Assembly: GCF_001620365.2 (NCBI RefSeq)
Contig: NZ_LQMT02000012.1
Span: 148,108 to 202,042, forward strand
Length of the DNA stretch: 53,935 nucleotides
Origin: Amycolatopsis keratiniphila subsp. keratiniphila
Lineage (GTDB): Bacteria; Actinomycetota; Actinomycetes; Mycobacteriales; Pseudonocardiaceae
Reading direction: 5' to 3'
Part shown: in pieces, positions 44,291 through 52,199 of the stretch
How positions within the stretch are numbered: position 1 is the first letter of the stretch
Layout: the number at the start of each line of letters is the position of its first letter
Made by a program: the position numbers and the translations under genes
Notes under the pieces: generated by a model
The model's input: only the letters and a program-made list of their open reading frames with translations
Database searches by the model: none
What the model was told of the DNA's origin: nothing

Positions 44291-45692
44291 TCAACTCCCC
44301 GACACGCTGACGCGTGCCCATCTGATCGGGATCGGCGGCGCCGGGATGAGCGGCATCGCCCGTATCCTGCTCGCCCGCGGTGCCCAGGTGTCCGGCTCCG
44401 ACGCCAAGGAGTCGCGCGCGTTCCTCTCGCTGCGCGCCCAGGGCGCCGAGATCGCCGTCGGCCAGCGCGCCGAGAACCTCGACGCCTTCCCCGAGGGGCC
44501 GTCCTCGGTGATCGTGTCGACCGCGATCAAGGACGACAACCCGGAACTGATGGCCGCGCGGGAACGCGGGATCACCGTGCTGCACCGCGCGCAGGCGCTG
44601 GCCGGGCTGATGGAGGGGCACCGCGTCGCCTGTATCGCCGGGACGCACGGCAAGACGTCGACGACGTCGATGCTGACCGTCGCGCTGCAGCAGTGCCGTC
44701 TCGACCCGTCGTTCGCCATCGGCGGCGACCTCAACGAATCGGGCGCGAACGCGCACCACGGCGAGGGCGGCGTCTTCGTCGCCGAGGCCGACGAGAGCGA
44801 CGGGTCGTTCCTGGCGTACTCGCCGTCGGTGGCCGTGGTGACCAACGTCGAGCCGGACCACCTGGACCACCACGGCACGGCCGAGGCGTACGTCTCGGTG
44901 TTCGCCGACTTCCTCGGCCGGATCGTGCCGGGCGGGCTGCTCATCGTCTGCGGTGACGACGAGGGCGCCTCGGATCTGGGAGCAAGGGCGTCGGAACAGG
45001 GCATCCGTGTCCGCCGCTACGGGCGTTCGGTCACCGGCGCCGACGACGCGAAGGTGCTCGACTACGCCCCCGCGCCGGACGGCGGCGTCGTCCGGATCTC
45101 GTTGCAGGGCGAGGAGATCGTCCTCCGGGTCGCGGTGCCGGGCGAGCACATGGCGCTGAACGCGATCGCCGCGCTGCTGGCCGGGATCGAGCTCGGCGCG
45201 CCGGTCGAGGGACTGGCCGAGGGGCTCGCCGCGTTCGGCGGCGTCCGGCGACGGTTCGAGTTCAAGGGCCGGGCGGGCGACGTCCGCGTGTACGACGACT
45301 ACGCGCACCACCCGACCGAGGTCGACGCGCAGCTGCGCGCGGTGCGGACAGCCGCGGGCTCCGGCCGGGTCGTCGTGGTCTTCCAGCCGCATCTGTACTC
45401 GCGCACGAAGGCGTTCTCGAAGGAGTTCGCGGCCGCACTGTCGCTGGCCGACGAGGTCGTCGTGCTGGACGTCTTCGGGGCGCGCGAGAAGCCGGAGCCC
45501 GGCGTGAGCGGCGCGCTCATCGCCGAGGGGATCTCCGGTGTCCCCGTGCACTACCAGCCCGCGTTCGACGTCGCGGCGAAGCTCGCGGCGGATCTGGTCG
45601 AACCCGGCGACCTGCTGGTGACCATGGGCGCCGGCGACGTCACGCAGCTCGGCCCGGAGATCCTGGCCGAACTGGACCGGCGGGCAGGCTAG
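44283..45692 (+). CDS. murC: UDP-MurNAc-L-alanine ligase MurC
   Basis: 469 residues. [21 protein letters not shown]-loop [37 protein letters not shown] and [14 protein letters not shown] are all present. It adds L-Ala to UDP-MurNAc. GTG 44283 lies inside the end of murG. Confidence 0.96.
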   Translation: MPDQLPDTLTRAHLIGIGGAGMSGIARILLARGAQVSGSDAKESRAFLSLRAQGAEIAVGQRAENLDAFPEGPSSVIVSTAIKDDNPELMAARERGITVLHRAQALAGLMEGHRVACIAGTHGKTSTTSMLTVALQQCRLDPSFAIGGDLNESGANAHHGEGGVFVAEADESDGSFLAYSPSVAVVTNVEPDHLDHHGTAEAYVSVFADFLGRIVPGGLLIVCGDDEGASDLGARASEQGIRVRRYGRSVTGADDAKVLDYAPAPDGGVVRISLQGEEIVLRVAVPGEHMALNAIAALLAGIELGAPVEGLAEGLAAFGGVRRRFEFKGRAGDVRVYDDYAHHPTEVDAQLRAVRTAAGSGRVVVVFQPHLYSRTKAFSKEFAAALSLADEVVVLDVFGAREKPEPGVSGALIAEGISGVPVHYQPAFDVAAKLAADLVEPGDLLVTMGAGDVTQLGPEILAELDRRAG

Positions 45693-45694
45693 TC

Positions 45695-46531
45695 ATGACG
45701 CAGACCGGGGAACGCCGCCGCCCGGCCGAACCCGGTCGGCGTCCGCGCACCGAACGGGTCAAGCGGACTCCGAGGGCCGAACGGACTCAGCGCTTGAAGG
45801 AACGGCGCGGCAGGCGGTCGGTGTACGACCGCCGCCGCACCGCCCGGCCGAACCGGCACAAGGAGCTGCGGCGGCGCTGGGTCGCGCTGCTCTCGGTGCT
45901 GACCGCCGTCGCCCTCGTCTACCTGCTGTGGTTCAGCTCGATGCTGGGGGTGCGGCAGGTCGACGTCGTCGGGTCGAACTCCGTGCCCGCGGACCAGATC
46001 CGCGCCGCGGCGGCGGTGCCGGACCAGAAGCCGATGCTGCGCCTGGACACCGACGAGATCCGGGACAAGGTGGCACAGATGCCCGGCATCGCCACCGTCG
46101 ACGTCTCGCGGTCGTGGCCGAGCACCCTCGAGATCACCGTGACCGAACGGAACGCGATCGCGTTCTTCGACAGCGGGCCCGGCGGCGACGGCGTGCACCT
46201 CGTCGACGGCGGGGGAGTGGTGTTCAAGACCGTCAAGGAACGGCCCGCCGGGCTGCCCGAGCTCAAGCTGCCGCTGGTGTCGGCCGACGACCCGGTGACC
46301 CGCGCGGTGACCGGCGTCCTCGGTGTGATCCCGCAGCAGCTGCTCAAGCAGGTCACCACCGCGACGGCGAAGACCCCCGGCAGCGTCGAGTTCGTGCTGG
46401 CCGACGGGAAGACCGTGCGGTGGGGGACCTCGGCCGACACCGAGCGCAAGGCGAAGGTCCTGGCCGCGCTGCTCACCCGCGAGGGCAAGGTCTTCGACGT
46501 CTCGGCCCCCGATCTGCCCACCGTCTCCTGA
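45695..46531 (+). CDS. ftsQ: Cell division protein FtsQ
   Basis: 278 residues. Basic cytoplasmic N-terminus (1-60), one membrane helix (about 62-82), a POTRA domain (VRQVDVVGSNSVPADQIRAAA) and a beta domain ending VSAPDLPTVS. It links FtsL/FtsB to the divisome. It begins 2 nt after murC. In most actinomycetes ftsZ follows; here a family A hairpin and an unrelated tetR gene follow. Confidence 0.93.
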   Translation: MTQTGERRRPAEPGRRPRTERVKRTPRAERTQRLKERRGRRSVYDRRRTARPNRHKELRRRWVALLSVLTAVALVYLLWFSSMLGVRQVDVVGSNSVPADQIRAAAAVPDQKPMLRLDTDEIRDKVAQMPGIATVDVSRSWPSTLEITVTERNAIAFFDSGPGGDGVHLVDGGGVVFKTVKERPAGLPELKLPLVSADDPVTRAVTGVLGVIPQQLLKQVTTATAKTPGSVEFVLADGKTVRWGTSADTERKAKVLAALLTREGKVFDVSAPDLPTVS

Positions 46532-46546
46532 CTCCCTGTCGCGCGA

Positions 46547-46603
46547 GTGTCATGAAAGGGTCGTTCAGGACATCTTTTGTCCTGAACGACCCTTTCATGA
46601 CAC
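46547..46603. repeat. Family A hairpin 3 (25-bp perfect arms, 7-nt loop)
   Basis: Arms 46547-46571 and 46579-46603, loop ATCTTTT. The stem contains the same 23-bp arm as hairpin 1 (18810-18862), 28 kb away, with a different loop. It lies at the convergent junction of ftsQ and tetR. Confidence 0.95.
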
Positions 46604-46615
46604 TTCGGGGCGCGC

Positions 46616-47365
46616 TCAGCGGGTGACGAGGGCTTCGATACCGTCCAGCATGCGTTCCAGGCCGAACGCGAAGGTCTCGTCGGCGGCTTCGCAGGTGTCC
46701 GCGTCGTAGCCGCCGCTCTCCCAGATCCGGGTCATCGCCGGATGGCGCGCCACGTCGAAGTACTTCTCCCAGAACACCGACCGCTGCCCCCACCAGGCGT
46801 CCGTCGACTCCCCGGTCTCCTGCTCGACCTGCGCCGTCTCGGCGAAGAGTGTCGCGTTGGCCTGCACGTAGATCTCGATGCTGTTCGCGGCCGCGGCCGC
46901 CTTGCGCGGCTCCAGCCCGATATCCGACACCGCCGCGATCACGTACTCCTGGCCCGCCATCAGCCCGGGGCCGAGCACCGGCCGCACCATCGACGTCGAA
47001 CGCAGCCACGGATGCGCCCGGAACACGGCCAGGGTGCGCTCGGCGTAGAGCCGCACCTGCTCGCGCCAGCCGTCCGGCCGCGGATCGCCGGGGCCGGGAA
47101 GGTTCCGTTCGGCGAGCACGGAATCGACCATGAGATCGAGCAGTTCCGTCTTGCCGGGGACGTAGGTGTAGAGCGTCATCGTGCCGGCGCCGAGTTCCTT
47201 GGCGATCTGGCTCATCGACACGGTCGCCTCGCCCGCCCGGTCGGCGAGCGCGACAGCGGTGGCGATCACCTGGTCGAGGGTCAGTTTGGGCTTACGTCCC
47301 CTGGTCGGCTGCCGGGCTTCGCCGCGGTCACGCCACAACAGATCGAGGCTGCGCTCGAAGTCCAT
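46616..47365 (-). CDS. TetR family regulator with TetR_C-type C-terminal domain
   Basis: 249 residues. The helix-turn-helix is at about 30-75 (VIATAVALADRAGEATVSMSQIAKELGAGTMTLYTYVPGKTELLDLM); the C-terminal domain, with HPWLRSTSMVRPVLGPGLMAGQEYVIAAVSDIG, is the tetracycline-repressor-like type. The ATG at 47365 is favoured; a GTG at 47371 would add two residues. It is divergent from the NmrA-like gene over two dyads and probably represses it. Confidence 0.87.
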   Translation of the reverse strand: MDFERSLDLLWRDRGEARQPTRGRKPKLTLDQVIATAVALADRAGEATVSMSQIAKELGAGTMTLYTYVPGKTELLDLMVDSVLAERNLPGPGDPRPDGWREQVRLYAERTLAVFRAHPWLRSTSMVRPVLGPGLMAGQEYVIAAVSDIGLEPRKAAAAANSIEIYVQANATLFAETAQVEQETGESTDAWWGQRSVFWEKYFDVARHPAMTRIWESGGYDADTCEAADETFAFGLERMLDGIEALVTR

Positions 47366-47404
47366 CCACACTCCACTCGGCCGTGAAGCTGGATTCTACA
47401 TTCT

Positions 47405-47443
47405 CGTATGCGGTACGGTTAAACTGATCCCGTAGGGCGTACG
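47405..47443. promoter_or_regulatory. Two CGTA-N5-TACG dyads: probable TetR operators
   Basis: CGTA-N5-TACG at 47405-47417 and again at 47431-47443, centres 26 bp apart, in the 95-nt gap between tetR and the NmrA-like gene. The two sites are also inverse complements of one another at 12 of 15 positions when one flanking base is included on each side. The arrangement fits two dimers. Confidence 0.7.
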
Positions 47444-47460
47444 AAAAGGAGTGGGGAATC

Positions 47461-48294
47461 GTGACGATCCTGGTGACCGGTGCGACCGGAAGCGTCGGCA
47501 GGCTGCTCGTCGACGAACTGGTGGAGGCCGGGGCTCCGGTGCGGGCGCTGACCGTCAACCCGGCGAAGGCGGCGCTGCCCGAGCAGGTGGAGGTCGCCAA
47601 GGGCTACCTGGGCAAACCGGAGACGTTGCCGGAAGCCCTCGAAGGCATCGAGACCGTGTACCTGGCGCCGCTCGCGGCCAAGGTGGACGACTTCGTGAAG
47701 CTGGCGAAGGAGGCCGGAGTGCGCCGTGTGGTGGCGCTGTCGGGCAGCAACGCCGACGACCCGGCGGAGAATTCGAGCGGCGTGGACTACGCGATCATCG
47801 AGAAGGCCGTCCAGGCGGCGGGTTTCGACTGGACCTTCCTGCGGCCGGGCGCGTTCATGAACAACACGCTCGGCTGGGCGGAGACGATCAAGGCCGAGCG
47901 GGTGGTCCGCGAGGCCTACCCCGAGTCGCGGATGACGCCGATCGACCTCGCGGACATCGCCGCCGTCGCGGCGCACGTCATCCTGACCGAGGGGCACGTC
48001 GGCAAGAAGCACACGCTGAGCGGGCCGACGGCGATCAGCCAGCGCGAACAGGTCGCCGCCATCTCGGCCGCGCTCGGCGAAGAGGTGGTCTTCCAGGAAC
48101 TCACCAGGGAAGAGGCGAACCAGCAGTGGGCCGCCGCCGGGATCCCGGCGGAGATCGCCGAGTGGCTGCTCGACGGCTTCGCGTACTTCACCGAGAACCC
48201 CGACAAGCCGACCGGCGTCGTCCAGGAACTCACCGGTCGGCCCGGCGTCACCTACGCGGAGTGGGCGGTGGCGAACGTCGAAGCCTTCCGCTGA
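47461..48294 (+). CDS. NmrA-like / atypical SDR NAD(P)-binding protein
   Basis: 277 residues. GATGSVG at 7-13 is the dinucleotide loop. VVALSGSNAD, FDWTFLRPGAFMNN and TPIDLADIAAVAAHVI are typical of NmrA-like atypical reductases, which lack the Tyr-x3-Lys pair and may sense redox state or reduce quinones. GTG 47461 follows AAAAGGAG. It is likely repressed by the divergent TetR. The substrate is unknown. Confidence 0.85.
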   Translation: MTILVTGATGSVGRLLVDELVEAGAPVRALTVNPAKAALPEQVEVAKGYLGKPETLPEALEGIETVYLAPLAAKVDDFVKLAKEAGVRRVVALSGSNADDPAENSSGVDYAIIEKAVQAAGFDWTFLRPGAFMNNTLGWAETIKAERVVREAYPESRMTPIDLADIAAVAAHVILTEGHVGKKHTLSGPTAISQREQVAAISAALGEEVVFQELTREEANQQWAAAGIPAEIAEWLLDGFAYFTENPDKPTGVVQELTGRPGVTYAEWAVANVEAFR

Positions 48295-48341
48295 TAAGGC
48301 CAGTTGAGCAAAGTTGTTTTTGCGTACCTATGGTCGGGTGC

Positions 48342-48436
48342 TTTCGCGTGACCGGTGGGACGCCATACCTGTTCGGGTGGACGACGCTCGGCAGGGTTCG
48401 GCCGCCGCCGAGTGTCGTCCATCTGATCACATGTGT
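48342..48436. repeat. Family B array 4: degenerate 21-nt units
   Basis: Forward units at 48342-48362, 48363-48383 and 48384-48404 (ends GGACG or CGGCCG), an 11-nt centre, and a reverse unit at 48416-48436; a decayed one may follow. The third unit resembles the fourth unit of array 2 at 14 of 21 positions. It is the weakest array; the region 48295-48705 has no gene. Confidence 0.65.
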
Positions 48437-48514
48437 CGTCCGTGCCCGACCCACTCTGTGGCGGCGTTTCTTACTCGCCGTGGTTTTGCCGGGTGCCGAA
48501 CTTGACCGGAACGG

Positions 48515-48567
48515 GTTGCGAAAGCCACTTTCGCAACCTTCAACGTTGCGAAAGTGGCTTTCGCAAC
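48515..48567. repeat. Family A hairpin 4 (23-bp perfect arms, 7-nt loop)
   Basis: Arms 48515-48537 and 48545-48567, loop CTTCAAC. Core GAAAGCCACTTTC at 48520-48532; each arm is itself close to a palindrome. Confidence 0.95.
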
Positions 48568-48605
48568 GTCGGCTGTGGTCGGGCTCGGTACCGCCTTGGC
48601 GATCA

Positions 48606-48660
48606 TGTCGCGAAAGCCACTTTCGGGACATCAGACGTCTCGAAAGTGGCTTTCGCGACA
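48606..48660. repeat. Family A hairpin 5 (24-bp arms with one G-T pair, 7-nt loop)
   Basis: Arms 48606-48629 and 48637-48660, loop ATCAGAC. Core GAAAGCCACTTTC at 48612-48624. It is next to hairpin 4, in a convergent gap, and shares its core but not its ends. Confidence 0.93.
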
Positions 48661-48705
48661 CGCCTCCACAGCCCTAGGTAAAACCGTCCTTACCACTCAA
48701 GGGTT

Positions 48706-49464
48706 TCAGCGCGCTCGGCGTGGGAGGCGGGTCGGCAGGGGAGCGCCCCGCGGCTGGTCCGAAGCGGGCGGCGGGGACGATGGCTGAGGCAGGGGCGGCG
48801 GGACCTGAGCGGGCCAGGCCGGGGTGATCATCGCCTGCGCCCCGACCCGGCGGACGGGCAGCCCGTGCGACTTCCGCGCGGGCAGCCCCGGCCAGATCTC
48901 GCCCGCCTCCTTGGCGGCGTCGCGGATGGCGGTGCCGTCGAGCGAGGTGCGCGACTCCTCGATGTCGCGGTCGAGCCACTGGACGATGAACTCCAGCGGC
49001 CCGTCGGGCGGCAGCGGCCACAGGAAGATCTCGTGGTCGACGTGGAAAGCCGAACCGCCCAGCCCCTGCGCGCGCAGCACCGGCTGGTCCGGTTTGGTGG
49101 CCGACGGCACGGAGATGGTCTCCGAACTGGCCCGCCTCCCGTCGGGGAACAGCACCCCGACCAGCAGCGCGTTGTAGTCCGGGACCCGGCGGTGGTCGAT
49201 CAGGCCTTCGCCGGGTTCGTCGAGCAGGAGATCCCGCGAGTACACCGACAGCTGGAAGGACACCGACTCCGGCCACACCTCGATGCCGCGCAGCGCCACG
49301 ATGGTCCGTTCGGCCCGGCCCAGCGGCATCGACCAGGGCAGGATCGCCGGGACGATGTACTCGTGCGGCGTCTCCACCCAGGGACGGCCGTTGTAGCCGA
49401 ACAGCTCCTGCTCCGGCACCGGGAACAGGGGGCGGCTGCGCGGACCGTCCGTGAAGAAGCTCAT
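48706..49464 (-). CDS. Conserved-looking protein of unknown function
   Basis: 252 residues, not recognised. The N-terminal 200 residues appear beta-rich and folded (VALRGIEVWPESVSFQLSVYSRD, YNALLVGVLFPDGR, FHVDHEIFLWPLPPDGPLEFIVQWLDRDIEESRT), without signal peptide or membrane helix; the last 45 are Pro/Ala-rich and basic. It is tandem with the kinase gene on the same strand, 123 nt downstream of it, and may share its transcript. Good codon bias supports it as real. Confidence 0.75.
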   Translation of the reverse strand: MSFFTDGPRSRPLFPVPEQELFGYNGRPWVETPHEYIVPAILPWSMPLGRAERTIVALRGIEVWPESVSFQLSVYSRDLLLDEPGEGLIDHRRVPDYNALLVGVLFPDGRRASSETISVPSATKPDQPVLRAQGLGGSAFHVDHEIFLWPLPPDGPLEFIVQWLDRDIEESRTSLDGTAIRDAAKEAGEIWPGLPARKSHGLPVRRVGAQAMITPAWPAQVPPPLPQPSSPPPASDQPRGAPLPTRLPRRAR

Positions 49465-49587
49465 CGCGGCGCGGCGGAACGCGGGGTGAAGCTGTCCGAC
49501 CTGCCGTTCACTCCGTCGACGACCACCATGCGCTCACGGTAGCCGATGACCATGCCGGTACTGAACGGTTTCAAAGCACCTTTCGCG

Positions 49588-51672
49588 TCACCCGAAGCCC
49601 TTGATCTTCACTTTCGTGCCCTTGGGCACCTTGGTGCCCGGCTGCGGATCCTGCTCCAGGACGAAGTCGAAACCACCGTTTCCGCCGCCGTGACCGTTCC
49701 CGTTTCCGCGACCCTGACGGTCCGGCTCCAGACCCGCCTGTTTCAGGATCTGGATCGCCTCCTCCATCCGCTTGAAGGTCACGTTCGGTACTTCGACGGC
49801 GTTCGAAACGAACACGCCGATCCGGCGGTTGCTCGCCTTGCCGCCGCCCTTCGGGTCGGTGCGGATCACCTGACCGGCGGCGAATTGGTCGGAGAACTCC
49901 TCACCGGCCTGGAACGGCTGGAAGCCCGCCTGCTGCAGGATCTGGAACGCCGCGTCCTTGGTCTGGCCGGTGACGTCCGGGACCGGCGGCAGCGGCTCGG
50001 GGCCCTTGGACAGGATGATCGTGACCTGCCCGCCGATGTTCAGCTGCGAACCGGGGCCCGGGTCGACGCGGATCACCTTGTTCTTGGCGACGTCGCTGTA
50101 CTCCTGCTCGCCCTGGACCGGGGTCAGCTGCGCGGCCTTGATCGCCGTCTCCGCGTCCTGCTGGCTCGTCCCGGCCTGGATGTCCGGCACGATCGGACGC
50201 CCCTTCGACAGCACGACGTTGACCGTGGCGCCCGGCGCGAGCGACGTGCCCTCCGCCGGGTCGGACCGGATCACCGTGTGCTGCGCGGCGGTGTCGCTGT
50301 ACTCCTCGGTGTAGGCCGGGGTCAGCTTCGCCGACCGGAGCGCGTCACCGGCGGCGGCCTGGTTCATCCCGGCCAGCTTCGGCACCGACGACGACGTCGG
50401 GCCGGAGTCGTTGAGGATGAAGGCGAACGCGCCGATCAGGCCGCCGAGGACCAGTACCGCGGCCGCGATCATCAGGTAGAGCCGCTTGCGCGACCCCGGC
50501 TGCTCGTCGCCGGCCGCCGGTTTGGGGCGCGGGGGAGGCGTGCGGGGCGGCTGCGGGGCCGGGATCTGCGGCTCGCGGTGCAGCGCCTGCGTTCCGCGCG
50601 GCCCGGTGACCGGAAGGGTCGCCTCGGCGACCGGGGGCAACACGGTCGTCGCGGCGGCGGCCGGAGCCACCGCGGGGACGGCGGGGATGCCGGGGGTGGT
50701 GCGCTCGGCGTCGGTCTCCCGGTCGGCGTCGGCAGGGAGCGGGACGGGCACCGGGACCGCCGGGACACCGAGGACGGTGCGCAGATGGTTCAGCTCGGCG
50801 AGGAAAGCCGCGGCGTCGGCGGGCCGTTGCTCGGGGTCGCGGCGCGTGGCGCGCAGGATCAGCTCGTCCAGCTGCGGCGGGATACCGGGCCGCAGCTCGC
50901 TCGGACGTGGGACGTCGTCGTTGACGTGCCGGTACGCCACCGAGAGCGCGGTGTCGCCGGTGTACGGCGGACGTCCGGTGAGCATTTCGTACAGCAGGAT
51001 CCCGGCCGAGTAGACGTCCCCGCGCGAGGTGGTCGCGCCGGTCGCGACCTGCTCGGGCGAGACGTAGGCGACGGTGCCGAGGATGACGCTCGAACTCGTG
51101 GTGCCCGCGCTCGCGACCGCGCGGACCAGCCCGAAGTCGCCGACCTTGACCACGCCGCCCGAGAGCGCGGTCCCGCCGCGGCCGATGAGGACGTTCTCCG
51201 GTTTGACGTCGCGGTGCACCAGACCGGCGGCGTGCGCCGCGGCCAGCGCGGAGAGGACCGGTTCGGTGATGCTCAGCGCGAGCGCGACGTCCAGTGGACC
51301 GCGTTCGGCGAGCAGCTCGCGCAGGGTCCCGCCGTCGACGAGTTCCATCACCAGGAACGCGCGGCCGGACTCCTCGCCGCCGGGGGTGTCGAAGCCCTGG
51401 TCGTGCACCGCCACCACGTGCGGGTGGTGCAGCCGGGCCGCCGAACGGGCTTCCCGTTCGAAGCGTTCGACGAAGGACCTGTCGTCGGCGAACCGCGGGT
51501 CCATGATCTTGATGGCGACCTGGCGGTCCAGGCGGGTGTCGACGCCGCGGTACACCGACGACATCCCACCGCGTGCGAGCAGCTTGTCCACCCGGTAGCG
51601 GCCCTCGAGCAGAGTGCCCACCAGCGTGGGGTCCGTGCGTGTCACGGCTATGGATCGTACGGAAGTACCCAT
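49588..51672 (-). CDS. PASTA-domain Ser/Thr protein kinase, PknL-like
   Basis: 694 residues. Kinase domain 20-285: Gly loop ARGGMSSVYRG, Lys55 in VAIKIM, HRDVKPEN (153-160), DFGLVRA (179-185), activation-loop Thr/Ser run TTSSS (191-195) and SPEQ. A Pro/Ala linker, a membrane helix near 400 (LYLMIAAAVLVLGGLIGAFAFIL) and four PASTA repeats outside follow. The kinase part and its divergent Rv2175c-like partner match mycobacterial pknL, which lacks PASTA repeats as far as I recall. ATG 51672 is chosen; GTG 51645 is possible. PASTA repeats bind muropeptides or lipid II, linking wall state to signalling. Confidence 0.92.
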   Translation of the reverse strand: MGTSVRSIAVTRTDPTLVGTLLEGRYRVDKLLARGGMSSVYRGVDTRLDRQVAIKIMDPRFADDRSFVERFEREARSAARLHHPHVVAVHDQGFDTPGGEESGRAFLVMELVDGGTLRELLAERGPLDVALALSITEPVLSALAAAHAAGLVHRDVKPENVLIGRGGTALSGGVVKVGDFGLVRAVASAGTTSSSVILGTVAYVSPEQVATGATTSRGDVYSAGILLYEMLTGRPPYTGDTALSVAYRHVNDDVPRPSELRPGIPPQLDELILRATRRDPEQRPADAAAFLAELNHLRTVLGVPAVPVPVPLPADADRETDAERTTPGIPAVPAVAPAAAATTVLPPVAEATLPVTGPRGTQALHREPQIPAPQPPRTPPPRPKPAAGDEQPGSRKRLYLMIAAAVLVLGGLIGAFAFILNDSGPTSSSVPKLAGMNQAAAGDALRSAKLTPAYTEEYSDTAAQHTVIRSDPAEGTSLAPGATVNVVLSKGRPIVPDIQAGTSQQDAETAIKAAQLTPVQGEQEYSDVAKNKVIRVDPGPGSQLNIGGQVTIILSKGPEPLPPVPDVTGQTKDAAFQILQQAGFQPFQAGEEFSDQFAAGQVIRTDPKGGGKASNRRIGVFVSNAVEVPNVTFKRMEEAIQILKQAGLEPDRQGRGNGNGHGGGNGGFDFVLEQDPQPGTKVPKGTKVKIKGFG

Positions 51673-51830
51673 GTTCTGGTGTACGGGACCTGGGTCGCCG
51701 GGGATCACGATTCCCGTCATTTCGTCGGATCGGCGGTATCCGTGACCGGGTGGGTACTTTCCGTCAACGCCCGGCTCGTCACCCGTGCGCACTAACGGAG
51801 GGGGAGACGGAATGTGGCACAGTGTCACCT

Positions 51831-52199
51831 GTGAGTGGTATTCCCGTCGCCGACGACGTTCTCGATGCCGATGTGGCCGTTCTCCCGCTTCCGGAGGTCG
51901 CGACCGCGCTGAACGTTTCGGCCAACAAGGTCCGCCAGATGCTGCGCGACGGCCACCTGATCGCCGTCCGGCGCAAGGGCGAGCTGTACGTCCCGGTCGC
52001 GTTCCTGGTGAAGGACGGCGTGGTCAAGGGCCTGGCGGGCACCATCACCGTGCTCGCGGACGCCGGGTTCAGCCGGACGGAGATGCTGCGCTGGCTCTTC
52101 GCCGAAGACGAGACCCTGCCCGGGATCACCCCGGTCAACGCGCTCCGCACGAGCCACGGCACCGAGGTCAAGCGGCGCGCGCAGGCGATGGCCTTCTAG
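51831..52199 (+). CDS. Rv2175c-like winged helix-turn-helix DNA-binding protein
   Basis: 122 residues. IPVADDVLDADVAVLPLPEVATALNVSANKVRQMLRDGHLIAVRRKGELYVP is a MerR/excisionase-like fold, and the C-terminus (EMLRWLFAEDETLPG, HGTEVKRRAQAMAF) closely follows mycobacterial Rv2175c, a substrate of PknL. The Thr phosphorylated in Rv2175c lies in an N-terminal extension not present from this start; an in-frame GTG at 51822 adds only three residues. The 159 nt to the kinase form a divergent promoter region. Its stop overlaps the convergent MFS gene by 32 nt. Confidence 0.85.
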   Translation: MSGIPVADDVLDADVAVLPLPEVATALNVSANKVRQMLRDGHLIAVRRKGELYVPVAFLVKDGVVKGLAGTITVLADAGFSRTEMLRWLFAEDETLPGITPVNALRTSHGTEVKRRAQAMAF

